The notes under the pieces are model-generated. The model saw nothing but the letters and a program-made list of their open reading frames with translations, ran no database searches and had not been told where the DNA came from. The position numbers and the translations under genes are program-made. Source: Litoditis marina (lineage: Eukaryota; Nematoda; Chromadorea; Rhabditida; Rhabditidae). From it: 64,000 nt of DNA. Positions within the stretch are counted from its first letter, which is position 1, and the number at the start of each line of letters is the position of its first letter. Positions 45,673 to 58,453 of this stretch are shown here, in pieces. The stretch is from assembly GCA_964036275.1 (NCBI GenBank), contig OZ038436.1:4682936-4746935 (forward strand), given 5' to 3'.

Positions 45673-47249
45673 AAAACAACTTGTGAATCGGCGTACACAG
45701 CGGAAAGTTGGCGACGACTATATAGAGACTCAAAAGAGTATTTGACTGTCAGGTGCCCCACACGGGAGAACTGCCAAAAATATGGAATGAACTTGGAATT
45801 TGTGAACTTGATGACAAATCTGATTTCTAATCTATCAAACGTGCAAATGAATACCCCGAAAGCAGATCCATGCCGACTGTATGTGTGAATCACAATACGC
45901 TCAACTGTTGCACGCTGTTTATATATAGGTGCAATACTCGGTGCAAGCAGTGGATCCCCGTAACCATTATGAAATAAATATGAGACGATAGAAGTCAGAG
46001 ACAAAATCCTACAAAACAGTAATATTTGCCATACTTCGATAGCAATAAATATGTATGGAATCCGATTCGGAGGCGAAACGAAGCACTAATTTGACCAAAA
46101 CTCCTTTTCCCATACTAATATCACAACACAAATTCTTCTTTTTCTGTTTAAACTAATAAATTTTCAACATTCTTCAAATTCAGATTCACTATTGATGTAC
46201 TCTTATTATCTAAACGCATTAATTGTTTTCTAATACGAGTAGGTGTGAAGAGTCGCCCGTTTTCTTACACTTTCACACGGTTGACACTCGCCTCATTTTA
46301 GTTATGGTGGTGTTTAGAGAAGGTCTTTAGATAGAAGTGTAATACAAACTAGCAATTAAGTTATTCAGTTCAAGGTTTCCAGATTTATCCAATCACGTCT
46401 TATTGTTCAAGTATTGGGTTTCTTCATCCCTTTCCACAGAGTTTCATCTCTGTTCAATATCTCTTCGCCTCGGACATCGGACGGACGGACACTACCTCTT
46501 CACATTGCACGGTTGACACTTTGCAGGGTCAGGACCAATTCTTCTCTCCATAGAACCATGTAACTCATTTCAAACCATCTCATTCAATTAGTAGTGAAGT
46601 AACCGCTTGTGATTGAAATTTACGGAAGTGGTGGTAATTGACAAACTGTTCATTCATGTCTAAATAAAACACAAGCTGATGCATTTCCGAAAGTCTGGTT
46701 GGGTATGGGAAATTTTCATGTTTTTTGGTTGAGAATCGTGCTGTAGCTGTTCAATCAAACCTGTCCGTAGTCCCTCAAATATAAGCAGATGTTGCAACAT
46801 TGGAGTGCGTATGGGGCATGGAAACATCGTATTGTATGTTTTCCGCTGAAATGAATGAAGGTAGCTGTGTTGTAACTGTCTGGACTACTACATTCTGATT
46901 TCATGATCAAAGTAGGTTGTATTCTTTCCGGAAATTTCTTTAAAACAAGTTCCCCGCAACAATTTATTGTTGGAAACACACTGAAGACAAATCCAGAAAT
47001 ATTACGGTATTCATAAATAGTCTGTTTCACGCAAGAATATGCCTCTACAGTAAGATGAAAAAACTTTCAAATTGAATTTTTTATAGTGTAAACAATTCGA
47101 ACTTCGGGATTTCGTTTTCCACATTGAGTACTACAATCACAGAAAACATTGAATCTACAAATCAATTTGTTGTTTAGATGACCGCCCTTGAATGTTCAAA
47201 AGATTACTGTGAAAGTTGTTGATTGGTGAAACGAAGTATTATATTCATC

Positions 47250-47690
47250 AAAAAGTGGGGGACCAACAGTTGTGTAATTTGTGCGAGCTACTCAAGCACG
47301 GATGAACTTCTAGGGACACTGCAACAAAAAGGGAAAAATATAGAGAGGGTTGTTATGAAGTGGTGATGCCACAAAAAGGGAAAAATATTTTGCTAACTAG
47401 CTCACGGTAGATCACAAGTCACAGCTTTTCTGTTCAGATATGTTACGACATTTAAAAACATTGAGCAAGATTACTGTTGTCGAGACAATTATTTAGCTGT
47501 GTCTATTATTTTTATAATAGACACAGCTAAATAATCTGCAAAATATTTTTCCCTTTTTGTGGCATCACCACTTCATAACAACCCTCTCTATATTTTTCCC
47601 TTTTTGTTGCAGTGTCCCTAGAAGTTCATCCGTCCTTGAGTAGCTCGCACAAATTACACAACTGTTGGTCCCCCACTTTTTGATGAATTT
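47250..47690. mobile_element. Foldback element, same end motif, with central perfect hairpin
   Basis: Arms about 47250-47395 and 47540-47690 are near-perfect inverted repeats; end motif AAAAAGTGGGGGACCAACAG. At the centre (47488-47535) is a perfect 22-bp hairpin around TTTAGCTGTGTCTATTAT with a 4-base loop. Interior differs from the 30785-31178 element, so these are two members of one family with different cores. Confidence 0.75.
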
Positions 47691-47879
47691 TACACTTTTT
47701 GTAGACATTCCGGAGGCATGTCTAAATTTTTAATTGAAATATAAAGGAACTAACTATATTTGCTTTGTTGGTTTTCTCGTTAGACCGAACAATACATTAC
47801 AAAAATGTCGAGGTTTAAAGACGATAGGACATGAAGAATATATTTGCTTCAAATGAAAAACATATGTTAGCGGTACTAT

Positions 47880-48360
47880 AAATTGTATAGAAAAATGTTT
47901 GACGCCAACTTTGCACATTGTACTTATGAGATCTTCGGGCCATCACAAAACACTTCATGTTTAATATATGAAGCTTCTTCGTTGATAACGCACTTGCCAA
48001 CTATTATCATAGTTTGGAGAAATATTTGACGTCAACTTTGTACTTTTCCAGTATGACGTCATCTGGCCTTCAGAAACCCAGATAACGAAATGATTAGAAA
48101 AATTTCTATTGTTACTAATCCACTTGCCCACTATTATTATCATTTGAAGAATAAATTGACGTCAAATTTGTACTTTTCTAATTTGACGTCATCTGGTCTT
48201 CAGAATCCCAGAATACGACATGTTTAGATGAAGTTTCATCGTTGATTACCCACTTCCCAACTATTATCATCATTTGGATAAATATTTGACTTCAACTTTG
48301 CACTTTTCAAAGATGACGTCATCTGGCCTCCAGAATCCTGAATGACGTCATGAATAGATT
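47880..48360. repeat. Tandem array, about 122-bp unit, with TGACGTCA sites
   Basis: Three clear units and a partial one. Each contains TTTGACGTCAACTTTGTAC, a nearby ATGACGTCATCTGG and an ACTATTATCAT segment. The paired TGACGTCA palindromes are conserved between units better than the spacers. Confidence 0.65.
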
Positions 48361-49959
48361 CCTTCATATTTAAACTAAAGTTACGATGGTATTCTGTTTG
48401 CATTTTATCAAAATCGGGCAGTGATACCTTAGGTTACAAGACAGTTTGTGAGTCTGATTAACCGACCTGACAGAGAAAGCGAGAGAGTGCACTGAATGGA
48501 GAGACGCAGAGACCTTTATTTCAAAAGGTCCTAACTTGGTGAACAATTATTTTTTTCATAAAATTTTTTGCAGTCATTCAGTTTTTGTAAGAGTTCTATC
48601 ACAACTCCAAATTTCAGCCAAATCTGTTAAGTTGCGACAGAGATAGCACCACAGCACGCCATGACGGAAGGAAGGAACGACACACGACGGAAGTTGGCGC
48701 TCTGGATGAAGCGAAAACGTCATAACTCGGCTCAAACTTAACCGATTTCGTTAAAATTTGATACACAACTTGCAAATATGCTGTAGAAAAGTCCCAATTC
48801 ATTAAAAGTTTTGTTTTGCAAATTTGAGCCTTTTTATGAGAAAACTAAAAAAATGAAGGCGCGCATTAGCCGGACCAAAGACAAATCACGCACAGCGCTT
48901 CGCGCTGCGCGCGATAGTTTGTTTCACCCATCGATAGTAGTCAGCCAAGCTGGCCAGAGCGCACCCTCTCAGAACGATTGGCGCCAATTTTCTGCGATTG
49001 GCCAGCTACAAAAGCGAGAGAGTGTGCGGGTCAATGAGGCCGCAGACATCTGCGTCTCTTCGACCTGTGCACTCTCTCTCTCTCCGAGGCCGCTACAAAA
49101 GTGGCTGGCCAATTGGCTGGGAATTGTCTGAGTATATTGCAGGCGATTGATCTGGCAGCTTGCCAGTATTTTCATTGCAAATAAAAATTCGAAAAGTGTT
49201 TACTTCACGTTTTTTGCATATATTTTGTTTTCAACAGGTTACCACATATTCGGGGAGTAATGTTCACAACTTTTTATAAAATAAAATAGGCTTTGATTAA
49301 CTGCCAGAAAGGATGGTTGCATATCACTGAATTTAGTATTGCCCATCATGTTCAGATGGCCGGCTGCTTATGGGCGCCACGCCATCTATCGCAGTTAATA
49401 CCCAGCTGTGCAACAATTTCGATTAGGCTGGTCGCTGTTGGAAACTTTCCAATACCTATCGATGTTCCCGGCTCCTGAGTACGTATGCTAGAACATCCCA
49501 ACCCCTTCATCCCAACCTGCGTCTCTCGCTTTAGCGCACTATTTCGCAAATCTCGTATCCCGGTGGGATGTTAGAGCAGAGAAATAGCGTACATTTGAGG
49601 AGACCCAGGTTGGGATGAAAGGCCGGGATGTTCATAAATACGGCCACTGACTGATTGAATACGCGTCTTGTCATAGTCTTCGTAATTCCTACAAGTAACA
49701 CTACCGTAACCAGTTTGGCATTGGCTAGTTTCAGATAAAGTTCATCTAACCAACAAATTGGATGGATGCTATTATATGAATTGAGATAGGAAGTTGACAA
49801 AGCTTGAAACACGTTCTGAAATCATGATACACTTGCGAGTGAAATAGACATTTCAGTATAATTTGCGCAAATGTATTCTTGTACAGTAGATATGTATCAC
49901 TTCTGGGTAGATTCGCGATACCACGCGAACTTCAGAATCCTAGCATTTCGTCCTCCACC

Positions 49960-50159
49960 NNNNNNNNNNNNNNNNNNNNNNNNNNNNNNNNNNNNNNNNN
50001 NNNNNNNNNNNNNNNNNNNNNNNNNNNNNNNNNNNNNNNNNNNNNNNNNNNNNNNNNNNNNNNNNNNNNNNNNNNNNNNNNNNNNNNNNNNNNNNNNNNN
50101 NNNNNNNNNNNNNNNNNNNNNNNNNNNNNNNNNNNNNNNNNNNNNNNNNNNNNNNNNNN
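49960..50159. other. Ass. gap (200 N)
   Basis: Run of 200 N, a scaffold gap of probably arbitrary size. Reading frames crossing it are meaningless. Confidence 0.99.
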
Positions 50160-51229
50160 TTTCCATACACAGGACTCGGTGCGCGAATTGCGGCAACAAA
50201 TAGTTGCCGCGTTTCGCGGATTTTTGCCGTGAATTGCCGCGTGAATTCGGCGACTTCTCGTTCGCCAGCATTCGCGGATAATTTGCTTTCCGAAATGATT
50301 AGTTTTTTTGAGTTTTGGACGCTATATGCAGACTGAACGTACTCGGAAATCAAACATTTGTCAACGTATCAACTGTTAGAGTATGGAATTTGACGCTATT
50401 GTATAAATATGTTGTACTTTTGAGACGAAGTGGACTTGGTGTCGCATAAATTGCGCGTAGTCTCTATTTTCAAATGACTGGTGAGTGTACACATCCATAA
50501 CAGAACACATAGAAATATCCCCCAGCTCTCTTCAGACTATTTGCATCTATTCGATACTCTGATACTATAGCGACTTATTTGAAACGTCTCTAATAAAATG
50601 TCTTTTTGCAGGAATTACTTCATAAGTATTCTAAGTAACAGCTATCCACATAGTAGATCTGAGCGAAATCGGCAAATGAAAACCAACATAGGAATTTCAC
50701 GTGCCCTGATATATCCGGGATACAAGATTTTTCCTTACTGTATCCGGGATACATCCGAGATAGCTCGGGTCATATCTGGGATATATCCCGGACGAATACA
50801 ATGAGTATGACCGGTAAAAATATGAATAAATAGTTCACAATTAATTTTCGAGGTTAAAATTTATCAAGTTTTTTAGGTCTCAAAATTTAGTTTTGGTGCT
50901 TGGAAAACATTTTCGGATTTTAGTTTCACTTTAACAGTCGCAAGTGTAGGAGTTGCAAGCTAAGTTAAGATTAAACAGAATCTGATACTTGCAGTTTTGC
51001 AAACTTCCATGCAAGAAAAACATTTTAAGCTCTGATATTATAGCTTCATATTTGACCTTAACCTCTTCAATGTTAGACCGTTTTGTAGGCATTCTCTCAT
51101 ATGTATCTCAACTAGCATATATGCACATAGTATCACTCACGCCCGCTAGAAAAATAACACCGACCAATTGGATTTTTTGAGTTTTTTGACATGAGTATGC
51201 TTGACTAATAGTACCAAGTTAGAAACCAG

Positions 51230-52080
51230 AATTATATACGGATTTCTGTGTAACGGGCCCACAGGTATTCAGGTGTTTTCGGTTTAATTACCCCACCTAC
51301 ACTTCTTCGCCCAATTCAACGAGTTTCTAGTATTCAGTTTTGGTCAAAGTCACTTTTGTAACACTTCGAAGACTTTCCCGGCCAGACTAAGATACGTACG
51401 TCTCATGAGCGTCGCTCACTATACTACTCTCTCGTTGGTTTAATTACCCAAGTTTGAGGTACTTGAGTGATGGAATCGCTCTTATCGAACTAACCTTCGA
51501 TATAGATTCCATCTCCGAAACCTACTGAACCGGCTCCCAGAGCCCATTCCCGTGTGGGGGGTTATTCCCAAAAGGATAATAGGCCTAATCGCCTATTTGA
51601 GCTTCCGGAAAGCTTAATTTCCGGCCAACCTTTTCCCCAGTAGGGGGGACTAAAGGCTTACCAATTCCCTACCTGCGCTTAACCAAGTGTTCCTCCCCCA
51701 GTAAAGGGAGGAACCCCGTGTCTCTCGAATCTTTCGCATTTGTTTACTAAATTGCACTTTACCGGAACAAAACCGGAATGTGTCTTTCTCTCCATCAACC
51801 AAAACATAACCTTTCCCTTTCAGCATTTGGAAAAAACCACCACAAGCCTCCTTTATCACCCCTAACTCAAAACCAACACACCCATTGCTCACTCCGCAGT
51901 CTGAACCCTGAACACCGGTCTACACTGAAACTTCCGGAAAACATCCGGAACCGGTTGTTTTCTCCGGAACCGGAAAACACCGAGTTAACAAACCAGCTTG
52001 AGTACTTTTTCTCACAAGCCTCGTCTGAACCCGAGTACAAACAGACTCACGCGGCAGCTGCGTTCAAAAGCTGACCAAAG
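51230..52080 (+). other. GC-richer block, possible broken coding sequence
   Basis: Base composition is clearly less AT-rich than the surroundings. A 98-codon plus-strand frame (51778-52071) is rich in Pro, Glu and Ser with motifs such as LKLPENIRNRLFSPEPENTE, and runs into the first unit of the tandem array at about 52045. No family recognised; it may be part of an old transposon or a gene whose last part was amplified as the array. Confidence 0.3.
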
Positions 52081-53330
52081 AACAACACTGTCACCATCCC
52101 TCCCCACTTCTCTTAGCCTCTCTGTCTACGGCCGGTACGCAAGCTTGCTTGTGGAGGGTTGATCCAAACGGATCAACTGACCGTGAGTCCATTTTTTTGT
52201 CTCCGCCTCTTGTTCCCTCCTCCCTCTTCCCAAACGGTGACACAAAATAGTGAAATTCTGCAACAAATCAGACCTACGCGACAGTTGCGTTTAAAACTGC
52301 CTAATGCAAAACAATCACCAATTCTTTTTCTGTCTTATCTCTGCCTCTCTGTCTATGGCCGGTATACAAGCTTGCTTGGAACCTGTAAGTCCAATTTTTG
52401 TCACTGCCTCTTGTTACTTCTTTTTCTCTACTCTCTTCCAATGGTGAAATAACTCAAACGGAATCTGTAACCTCAGAGAAGGACAGAAATACGCGACAGC
52501 TGCGTTTAAAACTGCCTAATACAAAACAATCACCAACTCTTTTTTCCGTCTTATCTCTGCCCCTCGGTCTACGGCCGGTATACAAGCTCGCTTGGAACCT
52601 GTAAGTCCAATTTTTGTCACTGCCTCTTGTTACTTCTCTTTCTCTATTCTCTTCCAATGGTGAAATAACTCAGACGGAATCTGTAACCTCAGAGAAGGAC
52701 AGAACTACGCGACAGCTGCGTTTAAAACTGCCTAATGCAAAACAATCACCAACTCTCTTTTCTGTCTTATCTCTGCCCCTTGGTCTACGGCCGGTATACA
52801 AGCTCGCTTGGAACCTGTAAGTCCAATTTTTGTCTCTGCCTCTTGCTACTTCTCTCTCTCTCTCCTCTTCAAATGGTGAAATGACTCAAACGAAATCTGT
52901 AACCTCAGAGAAGGACAGACCTACGCGACAGCTGCGTTCAAAACTGCCTAATGCAAAACAATCACCAACTCTCTTTTCTGTCTTATCTCTGCCCCTTGGT
53001 CTACGGCCGGTATACAAGCTCGCTTGGAACCTGTAAGTCCAATTTTTGTCTCTGCCTCTTGTTACTTCTCTCTCTCTCTCTCCTCTTCAAATGGTGAAAT
53101 GACTCAAACAAAATCTGTCACCTCAGGGAAGGACAGACCTACGCGACAGCTGCGTCTAAAACTGCCTAATGCAAAACAATCACCAACTCTCTTTTCTGTC
53201 TTATCTCTGCCCCTTGGTCTACGGCCGGTATACAAGCTCGCTTGGAACCTGTAAGTCCAATTTTTGTCTCTGCCTCTTGCTACTTCTCTCTCTCCTCTTC
53301 AAATGGTGAACAGGCCCAGGCCGAACAATT
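52045..53330 (+). repeat. Tandem array, about 216-bp unit, exon-like
   Basis: About six units with the core ACGCGACAGCTGCGTTTAAA at about 52048, 52273, 52490, 52706, 52921 and 53139. Each unit also has a donor-like CCTGTAAGTCC, a pyrimidine tract and AATGGTGAAATGACTC. Unit length is a multiple of three and each holds a frame of about 70 codons. The last unit continues into a Gln-rich frame (QAQAEQLQESQHSNATEVG) after GGTGAACAG and is cut by the LTR at 53413. Confidence 0.75.
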
Positions 53331-53412
53331 GCAAGAATCGCAACACAGCAACGCTACTGAGGTCGGACGACCACAGAGATTTGAGGAAAATCAACTTCTC
53401 AAAATACTGTCT

Positions 53413-53988
53413 TATCAAGACCCTGACTTTATATTCCTGCCGGAGTTTATTTTACCACGACCGTATTTTGATATCTCATGTACACACATTTTCTTTGGCA
53501 TAATCTTTATTTGATCAAAGCTAATGTACAACATTATATACAAAGAGAAAGAGAGAGAGAGTTTCGTATTTCCCTTGGAAATAGGTTTCAACACGAGAAG
53601 AGTTTTACATCAGAAGAGATTCGTATCGAAAGACCGGAGTGTACGAATAGAAAGGAAAACAATAATATCTACATGATCACAAAGTAACGAAGTCCCTTTG
53701 ATCTGCTCGGCTCTTCTTTTATAGTCCATGCATGTCATCTGTCGGATTGCGTAATATCTTTCCTGTCCCGAATCTCTCGTTCCCTCGGTGGAGCCAGCTG
53801 TTTGTTGCGAGGTTTTGTCGGGTCAGTCCTAGGATACGGTGGCGATAACTTACCCAGCTGTCAGCAGTTGTATTTCATAACTATGACCTGGCAGCTGACA
53901 CACGAAAGTTGTGGACACTCTGATACGCAATATGAGTAACGTGGGGATCGATTGTATTGATATTTACGTTACTCAGTCTTACATGACA
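53413..53988 (-). repeat. 3' LTR of the retrotransposon
   Basis: 576 bp, direct repeat of 58454-59027 with about nine mismatches and a small AG-repeat length difference. On the minus strand it begins TGTCATG and ends CTTGATA, so the ends are TGTCA...TGATA rather than the usual TG...CA. Confidence 0.9.
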
Positions 53989-54382
53989 TCTTCCCCTTTT
54001 CAGATAGCTCGTCCTCGAGCGTGTAAGGACTAACTATCCTTCTTTGAACCTGTTCGATAAGGACCCGGAAGTCGCTATCTGAGGCAAAGGCAGACAGAGG
54101 GTGGGGATTAAGGATGTTCTTTGCAAACTTTGTATCAGACTGAGTTGATATATGATAAACGAACCTTTCTGATTAGTTCTTGTGTGATAAACGTTGAATA
54201 ATTAAACTTGTGGTGTTCTGAAACACTGTACAATGAGATTACTGTACAATTTAGTTTATAAGTAACCGATTGCTTAGTATTATTCTGATATCCGATAGTC
54301 TATAAAGGATTGTATACACTATTAATTAACATAATGAGTTATATATACATAGTATTTCCTTTCGTGAACGAACTTTAAAATA

Positions 54383-55427
54383 CTATGTTGAAAGTGGTTG
54401 GATACTTAAACTATTCTTATCTGATGTACTTTCGTGATCACTATCTTCACCACTGCTTTCACTATCGTCTAAGTTGGTGTCACCTTCTAACTTATTTCTC
54501 TCGACCAAATCTGCATCTTTTATTGGCTCTGAAAAATATTTCTTGAGTCTGTTAATATGAACCACTTGGTGTTTCTTGCGGTTTGCTATCAGTTGTATTG
54601 TTACATTAGGACGTTCTATTTTGGTTACTTCGAAAGGTCCAGTCCACTTGAGGCTCAATTTAGGCTGGTTGGCTTCAATTCTCAACATTACCTGATGGCC
54701 TACTTCCAAGTTTTTGAAACTCACCTTGTTTTCCCTATCATATATTGTTTTTTGTAAAACTGTACTGGCGTCAATCATATCCTTGGCTACTTGTTTTGCT
54801 GTTTGTAATGCATTTAATAAATTTGTTTTGAAATTAATATCATAAAGAGAAGGATGTGGGATATTATGTACTATATGAGCAAAAGTTTGAGGTTCTCGTC
54901 CATGGGCTAGAAAAAATGGTACAGTATTGGTTGTAGTTTGAACACTTGTATTATAAGCAAAAACAACTAGTTGTAAAAAATTAGACCATTCCTCTCTTGT
55001 ATCATGTACAAAAGCTGTTAATGAGTCTGTAATTACCTTCACAATGCGTTCGGCCTGTCCATTTGCTTTGTGGTTGTACGCAGTCGTTGGAGTGTGTTCT
55101 ACTCCGACTATAGTACAAATCTCTTGGAACAGCTCGCTACAGTAGTTGGATCCTCGGTCACTTACCAGCTGCCTTGGAACTCCGTGTTTACAAAATACTT
55201 CGTTCAAAAGAGCTTTTGCCACAGTTTCGGTTTTTTGATCTGGCAACGGAGTGCAAATAACATATTTCGTGAATGAACATACCGTTATCGAGATAAATTT
55301 GTTTCCATTCATGCACATTTGAAAAGGTCCTATGATATCAGTATGAACTCGCTCAAAAGGATATTTTGGAGTTGGGAAAATTCCTAATGGTTCAGCAAAA
55401 GTGTGGTTCCAGGTTTTTTTTAATTGC
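54383..55427 (-). CDS. Retrotransposon integrase, catalytic core and C-terminal part
   Basis: A 311-codon frame from Met at 55318, open further upstream to about 55427. The catalytic triad is complete: D of HTDIIGPF (about 55340), D of VSDRGSNY and E of ANGQAERI with exactly 35 residues between the last two (DD35E). A C-terminal module with LKWTGPFEVTKI and VHINRLKKYF is typical of Ty3/gypsy (GPY-type) integrases. The N-terminal zinc finger is in another frame just upstream. Confidence 0.9.
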
Positions 55428-55696
55428 CTGGCAAGTGTGACATGATCTTAGCGTCTCACTTACCATTTTCTTGATATTTGGCCAGTGGTAACTGTTTTTG
55501 ATAGTTCGTGCGGTTTTCAATATACCTAAATGAGCGCCTTCTATAGGATTAGCATGAAAATATAGAATGATTTGTTTTTGTTGTTCCGTATTCGTGACAA
55601 TCATTTTTCTTTTTCCATGAAGTTTGATGTATATTACTCCATTATGAAGGCAATAGTGCTTATAAAACTCAGGTGTGTTTTTATCCGCACTTTCTA
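55392..55696 (-). pseudogene. Retrotransposon integrase N-terminal HHCC zinc finger, frameshifted
   Basis: Encodes LYFHANPIEGAHLGILKTAR and later SCHTCQAIKK, giving the H-H-C-C ligands of the integrase N-terminal domain. The frame shifts relative to the catalytic core at an A8 run (about 55417-55424), and again relative to upstream pol-like codons near 55690. Either real decay or homopolymer sequencing error. Confidence 0.8.
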
Positions 55697-55899
55697 CTCT
55701 GATGACTTAATTGATCTATTTCAGTTCCCATGTGGAAGACGGCATTTTGTATGTATTCGGGGTCAGAGTGTCTAATCTCGATGCTCAAGTGAGTTCTCAT
55801 TGAAATATGTTTAAATATTATATCTGAATTCGAGATTTGAGAGTCATTTAACTATCTAAAACTATTTGTTAGGATGTAGTTATTGAGTTATTTTGTTCC

Positions 55900-58440
55900 C
55901 GATTTGAATTAGTTCCTCAAAGGATTACTGCAAAAAACAATAACTCGTTTGTATACCCGAAGTTTATAACCTAGAAAATGTAACAAGATAATTTCCCTTT
56001 TATTTTATCTCATTCTAGATGTTTTCAATGTATTTCTTGCAGACTTGGGCACGTCGAGGTGCATTTCCGGAACACTTCAAGGATCCCATTGGGGTTGGAG
56101 CAACTACTGGTAAAGGCGCAATGTTCGTCCATTTCTCTACTGGGATTGCAATATGAGTCCTTGAGAAAAACTACTCTTCTGAAGAAGCTAGTCCAGGCGA
56201 GAAAAGTAGTTTTGTGTATCTCGAAGGCCGGAGATATACCCTTTGACACGGTTAATTTCGATTAGGGAGTTATTGTTCCCGTCATCCCCTGCCGAGACTT
56301 TGAAGACGTGGCAACGAACTTTCGAATGAATTTATTTAATAAAAAAAATATGGGTTTTCTGGCAATTCGTTTTAGTCAAGTGCTGTAAAAAAGGTGATCA
56401 ACCGCTTAGAAAAACGCTTTGATTCTTGAATTAAGAAATGAAAGACCGTTCAAAAGTGTTGTTGGCACACTGCCCAAGTCTCAGCGGGAATGAATGGAAT
56501 TATCTCTTTTCTCGACACTATATGGCTCTTTTCACCCACAGACATCCTCACTCCTCACAATCTGTTTCATCAAATAACACATCTCTACTGCAATGTAGTC
56601 ATGCGCGCGTCGGTAATTATCTAGGATCTAGGCTTGAGTCAAAAAAAAACAGTTCCAGAGTGGAATCGAACACACTAGCTGCAGCTGGCATGAGGCATTT
56701 AACATATTGCCACCGGGACACGTGTGGGGAAACGGAACAGTGCGTTGACACTGCTGGCGCACTCAATAGAATCAATTCTAGATCAAAAAGATATACAGTT
56801 CAATATTTCGTAGGAATCAATTGAGCAACAATAGTTTCTATACAACCTATTATTCAACCAAATGCGAGTGTCTCGGCAAATTTTCTGGAGATAAGGTAAT
56901 GCTAAGTCATTTCACTGCAAAAAAAATAAATCCCGTCCTCAAGTTTAGTCAGGAAGAACACTCTCGTACATTGTTTAGTGGAACGACCTCCAAATGAGTG
57001 TGAGAACGATTCAAGATTAACTCAAAATAACATTAAATGGGAAAAGTTGGTGAAATGAGCTATATAAAGAGAGTACTTCTCTTGATTACTGCATGTTTTT
57101 TTTTCATTTTATTTGAGTTCAGCGTTCTTATTTTTGGTTGAATCCCCATTCAAGACGTCTCCAAAATTTTAGATTCGATTATTATTTCTCTAGCTAGATT
57201 ATTTTTAACGCTGAACTCAGGTGCTAGCGATTTACCTACGGTTCTTTTGTAGGGGGTACCCCTGCGGCGACTTGGCTCCCAGTACATTTGTAAAATTAAA
57301 TTTCCAAAAACGCTCTTATGTGACGATATTTATCCTTGCTCACTATCCTCCTTTCAGGTGTGTATGATTTATAATCGAGAAAACTAAGTGGTACGGGAAT
57401 ACTCATGTATTATACTCACTTTATATTAGTTTTTGATACTAAAAAAACACTCTGGGAAACTGGGAACCGGGTCGCCAGCCGCGAGAATCATTGTATATAA
57501 CTATTATTTCAGTTTTCACTATCTTAACTATTATTGTTATCAAACTAATCCAAATCACTATATTTGACATTTGTTCTCTTCATCACCTGTAATCTTTACT
57601 ACCATCATTGTTACCCGTATATATAACTTATTATTTTGTTTCAGTGCCTATACAATTATTTATTATTATTGTTACTGTTTAACTATTGCCAGTTTGATTA
57701 TTATTATCATACACTTTTGATACTACACTCTGCATTAACCAGTAACTCTTTATAGTACTCGTCTGACATTCGATAAGTGTTTTTATTCTTCTAATAGTTT
57801 TTCAGAGATAATTAGGAAATACTTGAAAATGAAAACGTCCTACAAAAATACTTTTGAATAACAAAAGATACCCGGAACCGTTGTATTGTAAGGGGTTAAT
57901 GTAACTAACCTTTCTCCTATTCTCCTTGCCAACCTCTTAGTGTATTCTTCTATCTGTAGTTCCATATTTAGCCGTGTGTGTCGTTTGCTGTGTAGATAAA
58001 AGGTGTGCTCAGCTTTCTGGATTTAAGAAGTTCGTCTTGAAACGGACGAAAGGAATTCGGAACAAAATTAGTTAATTACAAGATATCTCGTTTTTGAGAT
58101 GGTTTTTTAGCAGTTTAATTAGTGTAAGTTTATTCCTTTAAAATAAGCAAGATCCGCGAAAGTTTGCCTTCGAAGTGTTTCAATCAGAACTTGTGTGATC
58201 TTCTATTGTTTTAGATTAACTCAAGATTTGAAGTGTGAACTAGAATTATTATAATTAACCAACCTAATGTTTTGGAATTACTGCTCATTGGAAATCATTT
58301 CATCCAATTATTAGTTGAATTTGGCTCGGTTATAATCTGGATCTTGTTATTGGTTATTGTGAAAATGTTATATGTACCAGGTGAGTCTTGTGTACATGAT
58401 ATACCAAACTACAGTCTGAGGTGATATTCAGAAAAAAATC
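55900..58440. other. Internal retrotransposon interval without recognisable gag or RT
   Basis: Mostly AT-rich with no long pol frame on the minus strand. A GC-richer block at 56039-56265 follows a good plus-strand acceptor (TTTCTTGCAG) and is open for 72 codons on plus and similarly on minus; not identified. A 128-codon plus-strand frame at 56438-56824 overlaps a tRNA-like sequence and looks non-genic. Confidence 0.5.
56640..56720 (-). pseudogene. tRNA-like sequence inside the retrotransposon interval
   Basis: Minus strand holds GTGTTCGATTCCAC (B-box-like with T-stem pairing) and ends in a run of eight or more T, a Pol III-type terminator. The 5' half is poorly tRNA-like. Confidence 0.3.
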
Positions 58441-58453
58441 TCCGGGAACTCCA

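Larger units (their letters stand above)
44730..49959. other. Repeat-rich interval upstream of PDZD8, no gene seen
   Basis: No supported exon. Contents: tRNA-like sequence (45600), a block of about 1 kb (46240-47240) paralogous to 60255-61005, a foldback element, the TGACGTCA array and a GC-rich snippet at 48864-48915 related to 32613-32670. The PDZD8 promoter should lie in its left part, but I see no clear element. Confidence 0.55.

Noticed and set aside
49871..50353. Four ORFs of 110-137 codons crossing the N run
   Set aside because: Most of each is unknown sequence; the frames exist only because N positions cannot encode stops.
52045..53330. CRISPR-like regular repeat spacing
   Set aside because: Units are 216 bp, nearly identical throughout with no unique spacers; it is a satellite-type array in a eukaryotic genome.
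56438..56824. 128-codon plus-strand ORF inside the retrotransposon
   Set aside because: Antisense to the element, overlaps a tRNA-like sequence, and composition does not resemble a protein family I know.
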